DNA from: Bacteroidota bacterium | GTDB lineage: Bacteria; Bacteroidota; Bacteroidia; Cytophagales; Spirosomataceae | Length of the DNA stretch: 64,000 bases | Assembly (NCBI GenBank): GCA_020161355.1 | Contig: JAIUOF010000008.1 | Span: 124,001 to 188,000, forward strand | Direction: 5' to 3' | Shown: positions 1-8,201 of the stretch, piece by piece | How the letters are laid out: the number at the start of each line of letters is the position of its first letter | How positions within the stretch are numbered: the stretch's first letter is position 1 | Program-made: the position numbers and the translations under genes | The notes under the pieces: generated by a model | What the model was told of the DNA's origin: nothing | What the model saw: the letters and a program-made list of their open reading frames with translations, nothing else | The model's database searches: none

Positions 1-174
1 TCAAAAGAATTAATAGAAAAATATTGTGAAAAATCAGATAATTACCTTAGATTAAAAAATCAATTTAATAATGATGAAGAAATAACAATATTGTATACTT
101 TTTTTAGAAATAAGAAGTATATAAGTTTTGATGACTATCAAGGATATTACATTATAAAAGACAGTTTAAGATAA
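1..174 (+). CDS. 3' end of an unrecognised gene (partial)
   Basis: An open frame runs from the first base of the window to a TAA at 172-174, giving the last 57 residues of a protein whose start lies outside. The tail is rich in Asn, Asp, Lys and Tyr and ends in the residues KDSLR. No signal, membrane segment or family motif is visible, and composition matches its A+T-rich surroundings. It could be any small accessory protein; only the C-terminus can be read. I cannot assign a function. Confidence 0.5.
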   Translation, partial: SKELIEKYCEKSDNYLRLKNQFNNDEEITILYTFFRNKKYISFDDYQGYYIIKDSLR

Positions 175-259
175 TATAACGTAGCTTGCTTTTCAAATTT
201 TAAGCCTTTTACCTGCCATTTATTTTTTAATTGATTTTTCTTAGTTGGTCCCGCTCTGC

Positions 260-298
260 GGGATGTTCCACAGGACAATACCGAAACTAGATAAGAAG
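260..298 (+). repeat. 39-nt dispersed direct repeat, copy 1
   Basis: The segment starts GGGATGTTCC and ends CTAGATAAGAAG. A second copy at 1022-1060 matches it at 34 of 39 positions by eye. The two copies lie in the same orientation on either side of the 128-residue membrane protein gene. Function unknown. Confidence 0.6.
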
Positions 299-459
299 TT
301 TTTTTTATCCTCAGTTCTGGGACTCTGAACATATAGATTATGTTTCCAGCAGTTTCAAATTTGAAATATTCCAAAATCACAAAAAACCAATCAATATCTC
401 CAAATCATCGCCGATTGTATTTATCTTACGTTTTAAAATATTCTGCCGCATAGTGGCAA

Positions 460-488
460 CCGCGGAGTCCTTTTTGGAGACTCTGCGG
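460..488. repeat. GC-rich stem-loop
   Basis: The left arm CCGCGGAGTC pairs with the right arm GACTCTGCGG across a nine-base loop, with one wobble pair. It lies 50 bases upstream of the 128-residue membrane protein gene. It could be a repeat remnant or the end of the transcript entering from the left. Confidence 0.45.
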
Positions 489-537
489 GGACGAAAGTAC
501 AGGAAAATCGATTACAGAAAATTTATTTGATTAAATC

Positions 538-924
538 ATGTATAATTTTGTTTATTATTTCTTCTATCGATATTTTAGGGACAAAGGCAATGATACATAT
601 AAATTCATGGCATCATCTTCTGTTTTCTTAACAGTTCTATTTCATTTTATTACAATATTAAGAATTATTGAAATATCTTTCAAAGTGGTACTTCCTAGGT
701 ATGTATTCTATAAGGACTACCTAAACAATAAAATGGCTTATTTTCCTGTAGTATTTATTTTAATATTTGTTTTCTATTTTTTTTATAATAAAAAAAGGGT
801 TGACCATATAGTGAACACCTATCCCAAAGATTTCGACATTTATTCTGTTAAATCGATAGTTAAAATTTTACTAATATGCCTGCTCCCATTACTACTTGTA
901 CCATATTTAATAAATTATAGATAG
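538..924 (+). CDS. Small hypothetical integral membrane protein
   Basis: A 128-residue protein, very rich in Phe, Tyr, Ile and Leu. Three hydrophobic stretches can be seen, at roughly residues 26-52, 68-83 and 106-125, separated by short charged loops, so it should sit in the inner membrane. No family motif is recognised. The gene is more A+T-rich than the oxidoreductase next door and is bracketed by two copies of a 39-nt repeat and by GC-rich hairpins, which suggests a separately acquired segment. It faces the oxidoreductase gene tail to tail. Function unknown. Confidence 0.55.
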   Translation: MYNFVYYFFYRYFRDKGNDTYKFMASSSVFLTVLFHFITILRIIEISFKVVLPRYVFYKDYLNNKMAYFPVVFILIFVFYFFYNKKRVDHIVNTYPKDFDIYSVKSIVKILLICLLPLLLVPYLINYR

Positions 925-942
925 GAAGGATTAGGTAAAACT

Positions 943-985
943 CCCGCTTTACGAAGCTTGTAGCTTCGTTGGGGAGTAAAGCGGG
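943..985. repeat. Nested stem-loop between convergent genes
   Basis: CCCGCTTTAC at 943-952 pairs perfectly with GTAAAGCGGG at 976-985, and inside it GAAGCT at 953-958 pairs with AGCTTC at 962-967. It sits 18 bases after the membrane protein stop codon and before the end of the oppositely oriented oxidoreductase gene. It may work as a terminator, although no long T-run follows, or be part of the local repeat cluster. Confidence 0.5.
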
Positions 986-1021
986 TTTCACTCAGCTCTG
1001 CGAAGGCTATTTCTGCTATTA

Positions 1022-1060
1022 GGGATGTTCCGCAGGACAATCCCAAAGCTAGATAAGTAG
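1022..1060 (+). repeat. 39-nt dispersed direct repeat, copy 2
   Basis: Second copy of the repeat at 260-298, beginning GGGATGTTCC and ending CTAGATAAGTAG, with five differences by eye. It ends 22 bases before the stop codon of the oxidoreductase gene. Confidence 0.6.
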
Positions 1061-1082
1061 GTAAAACCCCACCATACTTCTA

Positions 1083-2168
1083 TTATGAAACAATTCTCTC
1101 CCGCCTTCCACTGGCTGCAGCCTTGTATATGGCATCAATCACACGCATATCTTTTAGGCCTTCGTGGCCGGTAATATGTAAAGGCAATGGTTTTTCGTTC
1201 AGAATATATTTTGCCAGTTCGTCCATTTGGGTTTGTTGTTGGTTAATTTCCGGGAAATTAAATTCTCCTGCCGGGGAGCGACCCTTGAAAGGTCCGTAGC
1301 TTATGGCAGGGCTCAGCTCAAAATTACCATTATCAGCCGATGCAAATAGCCGGTCAATGCCGGAATTGTAGGTGGAGGAAGAGGTCGCCACCGTACCTGA
1401 TGCAAAATGCAGCTGCCAGGTGATGGACTCTTCTACTTCTTTGAAATTGGGATTGGTAACCGGGCCAAACTGTGCGGTAACACTTTCCGGTTCTTCACCT
1501 GTGATATATCGGGCTGCCTGCACACAATACACACCCAGGTTTTGCAAAGGCCCACCACCCGAAAGGGCTTTTTTGTAATGCCAATCATTGGGGTCGGGGT
1601 TTACTTTGTAACCCAGTGACGCCTCTACAAGGTTTACTTTTCCATAGATTTTGTTTTGGCCCAGCCGCATCATTTCCATATTGTAGGGCTCAAAGTGCAG
1701 GCGGTATCCCACTGCCAGCTGTACTTTGTTTTTTTCACAGGCAGCTATGATTTCCAGACATTCTTTGGCCGAAATACCCATAGGTTTTTCCACGATTACA
1801 TGCTTTTTGGCATTTGCAGCTCTGATGGCAAACTCTTTATGAAGTGCATTGGGCAGGATAATATACACTGCATCTATATCCGGATTCAGGGCTATTTCGT
1901 CAAAATTCTGATAGTCATAAATATTATTTGAAGGAACACCATATTTTTTGCCCCAAATCTCTTTTTTTGAAGGTGTTCCGGTTACCAAACCCGCCACCGT
2001 GCATGACTTTGATTCCATGATGCCATCAGCCATATAGCCGGCATACCGCCCCAAGCCAACTAATGCAACATGGAGTTTCTTTTCGGTATTCGGGATAAAA
2101 ATATTCGGGAAGGCCAATGCCCCTAATCCCAAGGATGATTTTTTCAGAAATTCCCTTCTCGATTCCAT
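1083..2168 (-). CDS. Gfo/Idh/MocA family oxidoreductase with Tat signal
   Basis: A 361-residue NAD(P)-dependent sugar or sugar-derivative dehydrogenase. The N-terminus carries a twin-arginine signal (SRREFLKKS, residues 3-11, followed by a Gly/Ala/Leu stretch), so the folded, cofactor-bound enzyme is probably exported. A Rossmann fold follows with the motif GLGRYA at residues 38-43. EKPMGIS near residue 127 is the family's catalytic Lys signature, and the C-terminal half is the usual alpha/beta substrate domain. It resembles glucose-fructose oxidoreductase in layout, but the substrate cannot be read from sequence. It precedes the MFS gene on the same strand by about 70 bases and may or may not be co-transcribed with it. 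Confidence 0.88.
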   Translation of the reverse strand: MESRREFLKKSSLGLGALAFPNIFIPNTEKKLHVALVGLGRYAGYMADGIMESKSCTVAGLVTGTPSKKEIWGKKYGVPSNNIYDYQNFDEIALNPDIDAVYIILPNALHKEFAIRAANAKKHVIVEKPMGISAKECLEIIAACEKNKVQLAVGYRLHFEPYNMEMMRLGQNKIYGKVNLVEASLGYKVNPDPNDWHYKKALSGGGPLQNLGVYCVQAARYITGEEPESVTAQFGPVTNPNFKEVEESITWQLHFASGTVATSSSTYNSGIDRLFASADNGNFELSPAISYGPFKGRSPAGEFNFPEINQQQTQMDELAKYILNEKPLPLHITGHEGLKDMRVIDAIYKAAASGRRERIVS

Positions 2169-2239
2169 ATTTTCGGATTTTTAGTTTCTAAAATTATATT
2201 GAAGAGAAAGCTTTTTCTTCAAAGAAATGATGAATGGTA

Positions 2240-3472
2240 TCAAATCATCTTTTTCATTTTTAAATGTTTATCCAGCCACCAGATCATAATCGCAGCCACA
2301 ATCATGCTTACCACTACTACATAACCCAGTATTTCATAGCGTTCAAGAAGACCGGATGGCGTTTGGACCACAATCAGGCCTGCCACAAAAGAAGCTACTC
2401 CGCCTGAAATCTGCTGTATCGAAGAGTTAATACTCATATATGCACCACGATCTTGTGGCGAAGGAATGGCTGATGTAAGTGCAGAGGCCGAGATCATGCG
2501 GGCATTGATTCCCAAAAACAATAAAATATTAAGTATCATAATAATCCATAAAGGCGTTATGCTCAGATTGGTATATATCAAACTCATTATTATAGCGATG
2601 ATAGTTCCTACAGCAAACATCCTGAACTTACCCACCCGATCGCTAAACTTCCCGATCAGAGGTCCAAAAATTATTGAGAAAATTCCGGTAACCATATATA
2701 GTACAGGTAGTTGATCCAATGTCAATCCTAAATTATTGGTACCAAAGGCACTACCAAATGGCATCATCATAAAGCCACCGGTAGCCAGTAATACAGTGCT
2801 TAAAAAACCGCGGATGTAAAGTGGGGTGGAAAGTGTTTTTCCCAAATGTTGGATAGCATTTTTCTTTTCCTGAATTTTAAGATGCTCGTTTACAGGTTTT
2901 AATTTTATAAAAATCACTATTCCTACAAGTGCTCCAATAACTACAATCATCCAAAAAGGGGAATGCCAGCCCATTTTATTCGCAAGATAAAGCCCGATGG
3001 GTAGTCCCAAAATCTGGCTTGCCCCAAAAGCCATCTGCACAAAGCCCATCACCCGGCCACGCTTATCAATAGGGAAAAGATCGGTAATGATTGCAAAACT
3101 CACAGAGCCAATTACCCCACCGAATATCCCCGTTACGATTCGGGCGATTAAGAGTAAATGATAGGTGGGTGCCATGGCACAGAGCATAGTACCTAATAAA
3201 AAACCTGTGTAGAAAAACAACAAAAACTTTTTGCGATCATATTTATCAGCAAAACCAGCTGCTAACAGTCCCGATGCTCCTGCACTGAAAGCATAGGCCG
3301 ATACCACAAAACCAAATTGAGAGGTGGTGATTTTCAAAGTAGGCATTAATATGGCTCCTAAAGGCGAAAGCACCATGAAGTCAAGGATAATGGTGAACTG
3401 TAAAAAAGCCAGAACAGCCACCACAAATGCCTGATAAGGGGTAAATACTTTTTCTTTTTTCATTTTTTTCAA
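2240..3472 (-). CDS. MFS transporter, drug-efflux type
   Basis: A 410-residue major facilitator with about 12 hydrophobic segments. The first helix region, with the residues LDFMVLSPLG, and the loop after helix 2 (ADKYDRKK, close to the MFS motif A pattern D-R-x-G-R-R/K) support the DHA1-like efflux class. A second basic loop lies between the two six-helix halves. The gene starts 19 bases after the TetR regulator gene on the same strand, the standard layout of a self-regulated efflux pump. The substrate is unknown; a sugar or small-metabolite exporter is also possible. Confidence 0.85.
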   Translation of the reverse strand: MKKMKKEKVFTPYQAFVVAVLAFLQFTIILDFMVLSPLGAILMPTLKITTSQFGFVVSAYAFSAGASGLLAAGFADKYDRKKFLLFFYTGFLLGTMLCAMAPTYHLLLIARIVTGIFGGVIGSVSFAIITDLFPIDKRGRVMGFVQMAFGASQILGLPIGLYLANKMGWHSPFWMIVVIGALVGIVIFIKLKPVNEHLKIQEKKNAIQHLGKTLSTPLYIRGFLSTVLLATGGFMMMPFGSAFGTNNLGLTLDQLPVLYMVTGIFSIIFGPLIGKFSDRVGKFRMFAVGTIIAIIMSLIYTNLSITPLWIIMILNILLFLGINARMISASALTSAIPSPQDRGAYMSINSSIQQISGGVASFVAGLIVVQTPSGLLERYEILGYVVVVSMIVAAIMIWWLDKHLKMKKMI

Positions 3473-3491
3473 ATTAGCAATTCCAAATATT

Positions 3492-4082
3492 TTAAGGCTT
3501 TAAAGCTTTCAAAACCAATTCAAGGGCTTGATACATATATTCATCTTTCCATTCAAACGGCCGCCCGCCAATACTTTGTCCGTCGGCATGAAAACGCAGC
3601 AAGTTATATAATGGAGCAAACGCCACAGACCAGTAAACTTCTATCGGCAAAGGTTTTATCTCTCCGTTTTCAACAGCTTTCTTTATAAACCGGCTCATGA
3701 TTTCCCGGAAGTCATTTTTTAGTTTTTCAGAAACTTTTTCTCTGAAAGGACTCATTTTGATCATTTCATAAAATGCCGTTTTGTGGTCATTTTTGAGGTT
3801 AAAAGCAGCCCGGTTTTCCCATTGTATTTTCATGCCCGCGGCAAAATTCATTTCCGGGTCAAAATTTTTCATGGTGAAATCCAACATTTCTCTGCCTGCT
3901 TCAATGCCCAACTGCACAATCAGATCTTCTTTGTCTTTGTAATAAATATATAAAGTAGCAGGTGACACCCCGGCAGCTTTGGCGAGTTTTTGCATACTAA
4001 AGCCGTCAAAACCCTCATTTACGAGCATTTTGATTGCTTTTTCTTTTACAATTGCCTGCTTGTTTTCATCTCTGATTCTCAT
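3492..4082 (-). CDS. TetR/AcrR family transcriptional regulator
   Basis: A 196-residue regulator. The N-terminal 60 residues form the TetR DNA-binding domain: a helix ending in NEGFDGFSMQKLAK and the recognition helix VSPATLYIYYKDKEDL. The rest is the all-helical ligand-binding and dimer domain, which is not conserved and gives no ligand clue. The gene is first in an operon with the MFS transporter. An imperfect inverted repeat overlapping its own -7 box (4091-4118) is the likely operator, so it probably represses itself and the pump until a ligand binds. Confidence 0.9.
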   Translation of the reverse strand: MRIRDENKQAIVKEKAIKMLVNEGFDGFSMQKLAKAAGVSPATLYIYYKDKEDLIVQLGIEAGREMLDFTMKNFDPEMNFAAGMKIQWENRAAFNLKNDHKTAFYEMIKMSPFREKVSEKLKNDFREIMSRFIKKAVENGEIKPLPIEVYWSVAFAPLYNLLRFHADGQSIGGRPFEWKDEYMYQALELVLKALKP

Positions 4083-4090
4083 AGCAGGTG

Positions 4091-4118
4091 CAAATATAAA
4101 TGAATGTTTGTTTATTTA
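4091..4118 (-). promoter_or_regulatory. Candidate promoter -7 box and TetR operator
   Basis: On the minus strand 4098-4091 reads TATATTTG, an exact match to the Bacteroidota -7 consensus TAnnTTTG, eight bases before the TetR start codon. Overlapping it, 4097-4118 is an imperfect inverted repeat whose half-sites are TAAATGAATGT and TAAATAAACAA (7 of 11 matching). No good -33 element is seen at normal spacing. The overlap fits autorepression. Confidence 0.4.
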
Positions 4119-4130
4119 TAATTTTTTATC

Positions 4131-4165
4131 AAAAAAAAGACAGAAATTGGTTCCTGTCTTTTTTT
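4131..4165 (-). terminator. Rho-independent terminator
   Basis: AAGACAG at 4137-4143 pairs with CTGTCTT at 4154-4160 and the stem continues into A/T runs on both sides. It lies 22 bases downstream of the DUF4249 lipoprotein stop on the minus strand and closes that operon, separating it from the TetR promoter. Confidence 0.75.
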
Positions 4166-4186
4166 CATTTTTATGATAAATAAAAA

Positions 4187-5041
4187 TTATTGTTGTCTTT
4201 TTACAGTTAATAATAAAGTATCGGCATTTATTCCTGTGAATATTCCAAGGCCATTGGTAATAGTGCTTACTGGTGTCGAAATATTTTGAGAAGTAGTATT
4301 TTGATTTTCATATAAAGCGGCATAATCAGCATTGAGTTTATATAAAATTATTGCATACCGACCAAAATACTCAAACGATTGGCCATTTACAGTTGCAGAT
4401 TCGGTTTGAATAGGCTGATTGTTAAATCTACGTGGAGGCCTTTGCGGAAAATTAGAGTCAGAACTTGGACGAGTTACTATTTGAGTTGCGTTTTCATCCA
4501 GCAATTGTGCTGCTATAAAATGATATAAATTTTCGGGGTTATTCCATGTTAAGTTAATTGAAGAAAATTGTTCTTGTTGAAATCCTCCTTGCGGGGGACC
4601 CTGACCCGGAGTAAACGAACTAAAATCTCTTGCTACCCGATATATTTCAGTAACGTCCATTGAATATCCCTCAGGTTTTCCCGGAAGAATAGTTTCTGCA
4701 GCAATAGTTCGACCATTGTGCTCGAAACTCATAGCATAAGTAGTACCGGCAACACCTAATTTTTGAGTAGATTCATAAACCCCGGTTTCTGTTTCTGTTA
4801 AATAAAAGCTATTTCCATCGCTTCCTGTAATTTTAATCTTCAGACCTGAAATGGGTTCTGAGTAGGCGGAATCTTCAGTGGTATAAGGAATTTCAGTGAA
4901 GACTTTCATACTGACCGTGTGACCAGGAGCCAGGTAGGCTTCAATTACCGGTTTGTCACCTGGATTTACTACGTCGTTCACTTCCAGACAAGCAGAAAGA
5001 CCAATGACTAAAAGGGGGAAAAATACTAATATTTTTTTCAT
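4187..5041 (-). CDS. DUF4249 family outer-membrane lipoprotein
   Basis: A 284-residue lipoprotein: a hydrophobic signal peptide ending in the lipobox GLSAC, with Cys18 as the lipidated residue. The body is beta-rich and begins with the motif K-P-V-I-E-A-Y-L typical of DUF4249, a Bacteroidota family whose genes sit beside TonB-dependent receptors; it is thought to act as a surface partner of the receptor. The gene follows the receptor gene by 24 bases. Residues about 141-155 and 195-207 are Pro/Gly/Gln-rich inserts that the second DUF4249 protein of this window (16088-17005) lacks. The transported substrate is unknown. Confidence 0.82.
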   Translation of the reverse strand: MKKILVFFPLLVIGLSACLEVNDVVNPGDKPVIEAYLAPGHTVSMKVFTEIPYTTEDSAYSEPISGLKIKITGSDGNSFYLTETETGVYESTQKLGVAGTTYAMSFEHNGRTIAAETILPGKPEGYSMDVTEIYRVARDFSSFTPGQGPPQGGFQQEQFSSINLTWNNPENLYHFIAAQLLDENATQIVTRPSSDSNFPQRPPRRFNNQPIQTESATVNGQSFEYFGRYAIILYKLNADYAALYENQNTTSQNISTPVSTITNGLGIFTGINADTLLLTVKRQQ

Positions 5042-5065
5042 TGTAAATAGTTTCTAAATTTGGTT

Positions 5066-7858
5066 TTATCTCAATTTTAGGCTTAAGGTTAAATTAGGGG
5101 TGATTCCCAGATAAGTTACGTCTGTGGTTTGCAGTAAAGAAACTCCGTCTTCACGAACCACTTCAAATCTTTTGTACCATATATTGGTGCGATTGTAGAG
5201 ATTGAATACAGAAAAACCCAGGGTTCCATTTTTGAAATTATAATTTACAGATACATCCATTCTGTGATAAGCCGGGAGGCGATTTGCATTTTTATCGGTT
5301 GGATTAGTGAATGACTTTGTAGTTCCATCTAATAATGTTATGTCGTAAGCACCAATTATCGACGTATAAGGTCTGCCCGTAGAATAAATCCAGGTGCCGG
5401 AAAGATCCCAGTGCTTAACACTATAGGTAGCCACGGCTTTGAACTGGTGTCTAACGTCCTGATCGGCATAATAAGGTTTATCAGAAAATGCACTTACATT
5501 TCTTACTGCCTGTGCAAGCGTATAACCCAGCCAACCTGTTACACTTCCAAATTTCTTTTGAGCCAAAATATCTACCCCTCTGATAGTTTCGTCACCATTA
5601 AAGAAAGTTTCTTCAGTCGATAATCCTCCGCCACCTCCTGGCACTCCCGGCCCACCTGGTCCGCCGCCTGGATTACCCGCACTGAAGGAAGGAACAAAAC
5701 GAAGTGTATATTCGGTAATACCTATGTTTTTCTTTTGGTAAAATTCAATATCAAAAAGGTAGTTTTTCCTTTCGTAAGCGGCTCCCATTATCAAATGACG
5801 AGATTGCGTAACGGGCAAAGTGCTTCCATTGGCCAGAATCCAAAAGTTGCGGTTACCGTTGGTAATGTCTTCACGATTGATTTGCTTGATAAACTGATTA
5901 TAAATGCCTGCACCTCCTTTGATTTTAATTTCTGGGTTATACTGATAATTGAACGTAAGGCGGGGTTCGGTATAAACTTTTTTTGTTAGGTCAAAATAAT
6001 TAAACCTGAACCCGGGAATTAATTCTAGTTTTTCATTCATTAGCCTGAATCTATCCTGTAAATAGAATGCCGCCAAGGTACCGGCATCATCACGGTTAAG
6101 TATGGTGGTGGTGTCATTTTGTGTATAATTAAATTTGATCTGATTGTAAGTTATCATTGAACCAAATTCGAGTTGGTGATTCGGAAAGAATTTATATTCC
6201 CAATCTGTTTTAAAAGAAAAATCCTGAAGTTTATTGGTTTCGTATCTTCCAAATCTACTGGTAAAAGAACTATCATTTCTGGTGATTGAAATGGATCTTG
6301 TGTTGTCTCTTTCACTATAATAATTTGAGAAACTTACGAGGGTATTACTGTAAAGTTTATTATTGTACCTTCTCGACCATTTGAAGCTTGTGCCGGTATT
6401 TCCCCATTGCGAAATATCGTTGGTTGCATTTCCCAAACCATCACCCGAGTTCTGAAAGGGGCCAAATCCACTGAAACTCGATGTGCTTGAATTATCCATA
6501 TTATCAGTCCCATTGAAAAACGAAAGGGAATAAATGTCTTTTTTGTTTGGTTTAAACGTGATTTTTGAGTTTAAGTCATAAAAATAGGATGCGGCTTTTT
6601 GGGTGGTATTAAAGTTATTAAATCCTCCTCTGCCTCCAAATCCGCCAGGTCCTTGCGGTTGTTGTTGGTTAGTAGTTGTTTCAGAGTCGGTGAATTTATT
6701 AAATATCTTATTGTAAAGAGGTCCTTTGTATGACCTTCGGGCTGCTACCAATAAAGTTACATTTTTACCTAAAGGCGATTCTACGTAGGCGTTGGTGCTC
6801 AATAGGCTCAAATCTACTCCGGCATTAAATTTTTTATTATTTCCTTCTTTTCCGGTTATTTCCGCAACTGCTGATATTCTTCCACCAAATCTTGCATCAA
6901 AACCACCTTTGTAAAGTTGGATGTCTTTGATGGCGTTATAATTAAATGCCGAAAAGAAACCAAAAAGGTGGTCAACATTATAAACCGTGAATCCATCGTA
7001 TAGCACCAGCGTTTGGTCAGGAGTACCTCCGCGAACATATAAACCTGAAGACGATTCATTGGAAGCACTCACGCCAGGCATTAATTGGAATGCCCTGAAC
7101 GGGTCTTTTTCACCTACATTGGGGAGTTTTGCAATGTTTCTTGGAGTCATTTTTACCATTCCCACTACCTGATTTGCCTGCACCATTTCCGTTTTTTCGG
7201 CTTCTACCACCAATGCTTCCAGTTCATTGGGTTCGGCCTTTAGTTCAATAGTAAAGTTTGTCAGGGAAGAAGAGGGTTTTAATCGTACAGTTTTTGATAA
7301 ATATCCAACATAAGATACTTTAAGTAGTACGGTATCGCTTGGTACATTTTGAAGTGAAAAGTATCCATCCACGTTAGACTGGGTAGATATTTCAGGTCTG
7401 TCTGTCACAAAAACTGTCGCAAAGGGCAATGTTTCACCTGAATTCTGCTCTATAATTTTACCAGAGAGCAAAAAGTTTTTTCTGGTAGGTTGAAATTGGG
7501 AGGTCGTGGGTTCTTTCAAACTTACTATTAATTCTGATTTTTTGAGTAAAGTTGCGGAATTAGGATTCTCCATTTTGTAGGTTAAATCCATATTAAAGTT
7601 TGAAATTGATGTCTCCAGCAATTCGTTAAGGGTTTGGTTGTCTATCCAGAGAGAGATTTTTTGCTGAGGAAGATCTTTTTCAGCAAACTTAATTCTAACG
7701 CCATATTTCCATTGCAATTCCTCAAGAATTGATTTAAAAGTCATATCAGTAAATCGTTCAGATTTAATTTTAATGACTTTTTGTTGTGCAAAACTATCAT
7801 TAGTTAATAAGAAATTTAGAAACAAACAGGCAAAGGTAAAATTCTTTAATACATTCAT
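5066..7858 (-). CDS. TonB-dependent receptor with STN domain
   Basis: A 930-residue outer-membrane receptor. Order of domains: signal peptide (1-25), STN secretin/TonB short domain (about 32-105), carboxypeptidase-like regulatory beta domain (about 130-215), plug (about 225-340, with the motif YVRGGTPDQTLVLYDG), then the 22-strand barrel to the end. The STN domain usually relays to a FecR-type anti-sigma factor, but no sigma or anti-sigma gene is nearby. Two Gly/Pro-rich loops, near residues 395-412 and 726-746, are unusual for the family. It forms an operon with the DUF4249 lipoprotein and is divergent from a TonB-type energy transducer. Confidence 0.9.
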   Translation of the reverse strand: MNVLKNFTFACLFLNFLLTNDSFAQQKVIKIKSERFTDMTFKSILEELQWKYGVRIKFAEKDLPQQKISLWIDNQTLNELLETSISNFNMDLTYKMENPNSATLLKKSELIVSLKEPTTSQFQPTRKNFLLSGKIIEQNSGETLPFATVFVTDRPEISTQSNVDGYFSLQNVPSDTVLLKVSYVGYLSKTVRLKPSSSLTNFTIELKAEPNELEALVVEAEKTEMVQANQVVGMVKMTPRNIAKLPNVGEKDPFRAFQLMPGVSASNESSSGLYVRGGTPDQTLVLYDGFTVYNVDHLFGFFSAFNYNAIKDIQLYKGGFDARFGGRISAVAEITGKEGNNKKFNAGVDLSLLSTNAYVESPLGKNVTLLVAARRSYKGPLYNKIFNKFTDSETTTNQQQPQGPGGFGGRGGFNNFNTTQKAASYFYDLNSKITFKPNKKDIYSLSFFNGTDNMDNSSTSSFSGFGPFQNSGDGLGNATNDISQWGNTGTSFKWSRRYNNKLYSNTLVSFSNYYSERDNTRSISITRNDSSFTSRFGRYETNKLQDFSFKTDWEYKFFPNHQLEFGSMITYNQIKFNYTQNDTTTILNRDDAGTLAAFYLQDRFRLMNEKLELIPGFRFNYFDLTKKVYTEPRLTFNYQYNPEIKIKGGAGIYNQFIKQINREDITNGNRNFWILANGSTLPVTQSRHLIMGAAYERKNYLFDIEFYQKKNIGITEYTLRFVPSFSAGNPGGGPGGPGVPGGGGGLSTEETFFNGDETIRGVDILAQKKFGSVTGWLGYTLAQAVRNVSAFSDKPYYADQDVRHQFKAVATYSVKHWDLSGTWIYSTGRPYTSIIGAYDITLLDGTTKSFTNPTDKNANRLPAYHRMDVSVNYNFKNGTLGFSVFNLYNRTNIWYKRFEVVREDGVSLLQTTDVTYLGITPNLTLSLKLR

Positions 7859-8201
7859 TAGATTTTGAAAATAATGTCGGGTTATATACCATTGTCTTAC
7901 GCAGTAAAAATTCTTTGTGTTGTCTGAAGATTAAAATTTAACATTGAGTGCCGGATTTATTAATAATTTTTAAAATGAATTGAGTATTTAATAAATAAAA
8001 ATAATATCAAAAAATGTTTGTTTTGTATTATTATAACTATTAACTTAGTTTTATAAAAATATAATTCAGGGAAAAACAAAAAGCCGGCATTTGTTTCTGA
8101 CACCGCTCTACGACTATTGATTTATCCTTTCAGGCTCTTTTAAAAAAAGCGACAAGAAGTCGCAGGGGAATGTATTATTCAAACCAAACCATTTTATCAA
8201 A
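7859..8201. other. Divergent intergenic region between receptor and TonB genes
   Basis: This 343-base gap must hold the promoters of both the receptor operon (minus) and the energy transducer (plus). No exact TAnnTTTG box was found on either strand, no open frame looks coding, and no strong dyad is visible. It is very A+T-rich in the middle and slightly richer in G+C near 8090-8165. Confidence 0.4.

Larger units (their letters stand above)
175..537. other. Intergenic region with hairpins and one copy of a 39-nt repeat
   Basis: No credible gene is seen. The stretch holds a CCCGC-TCT-GCGGG hairpin (about 250-262) running into the first copy of the 39-nt repeat (260-298), and a longer stem-loop at 460-488. 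A 77-codon open frame crosses it on the minus strand, but it reads through the repeat and has no protein-like features. The GC-rich hairpins stand out against the A+T-rich background. Confidence 0.5.

Noticed and set aside
147..380. 77-codon open frame on the minus strand
   Set aside because: It runs through the 39-nt repeat and a hairpin, has no protein-like composition, and its upstream end overlaps the partial gene; treated as intergenic.
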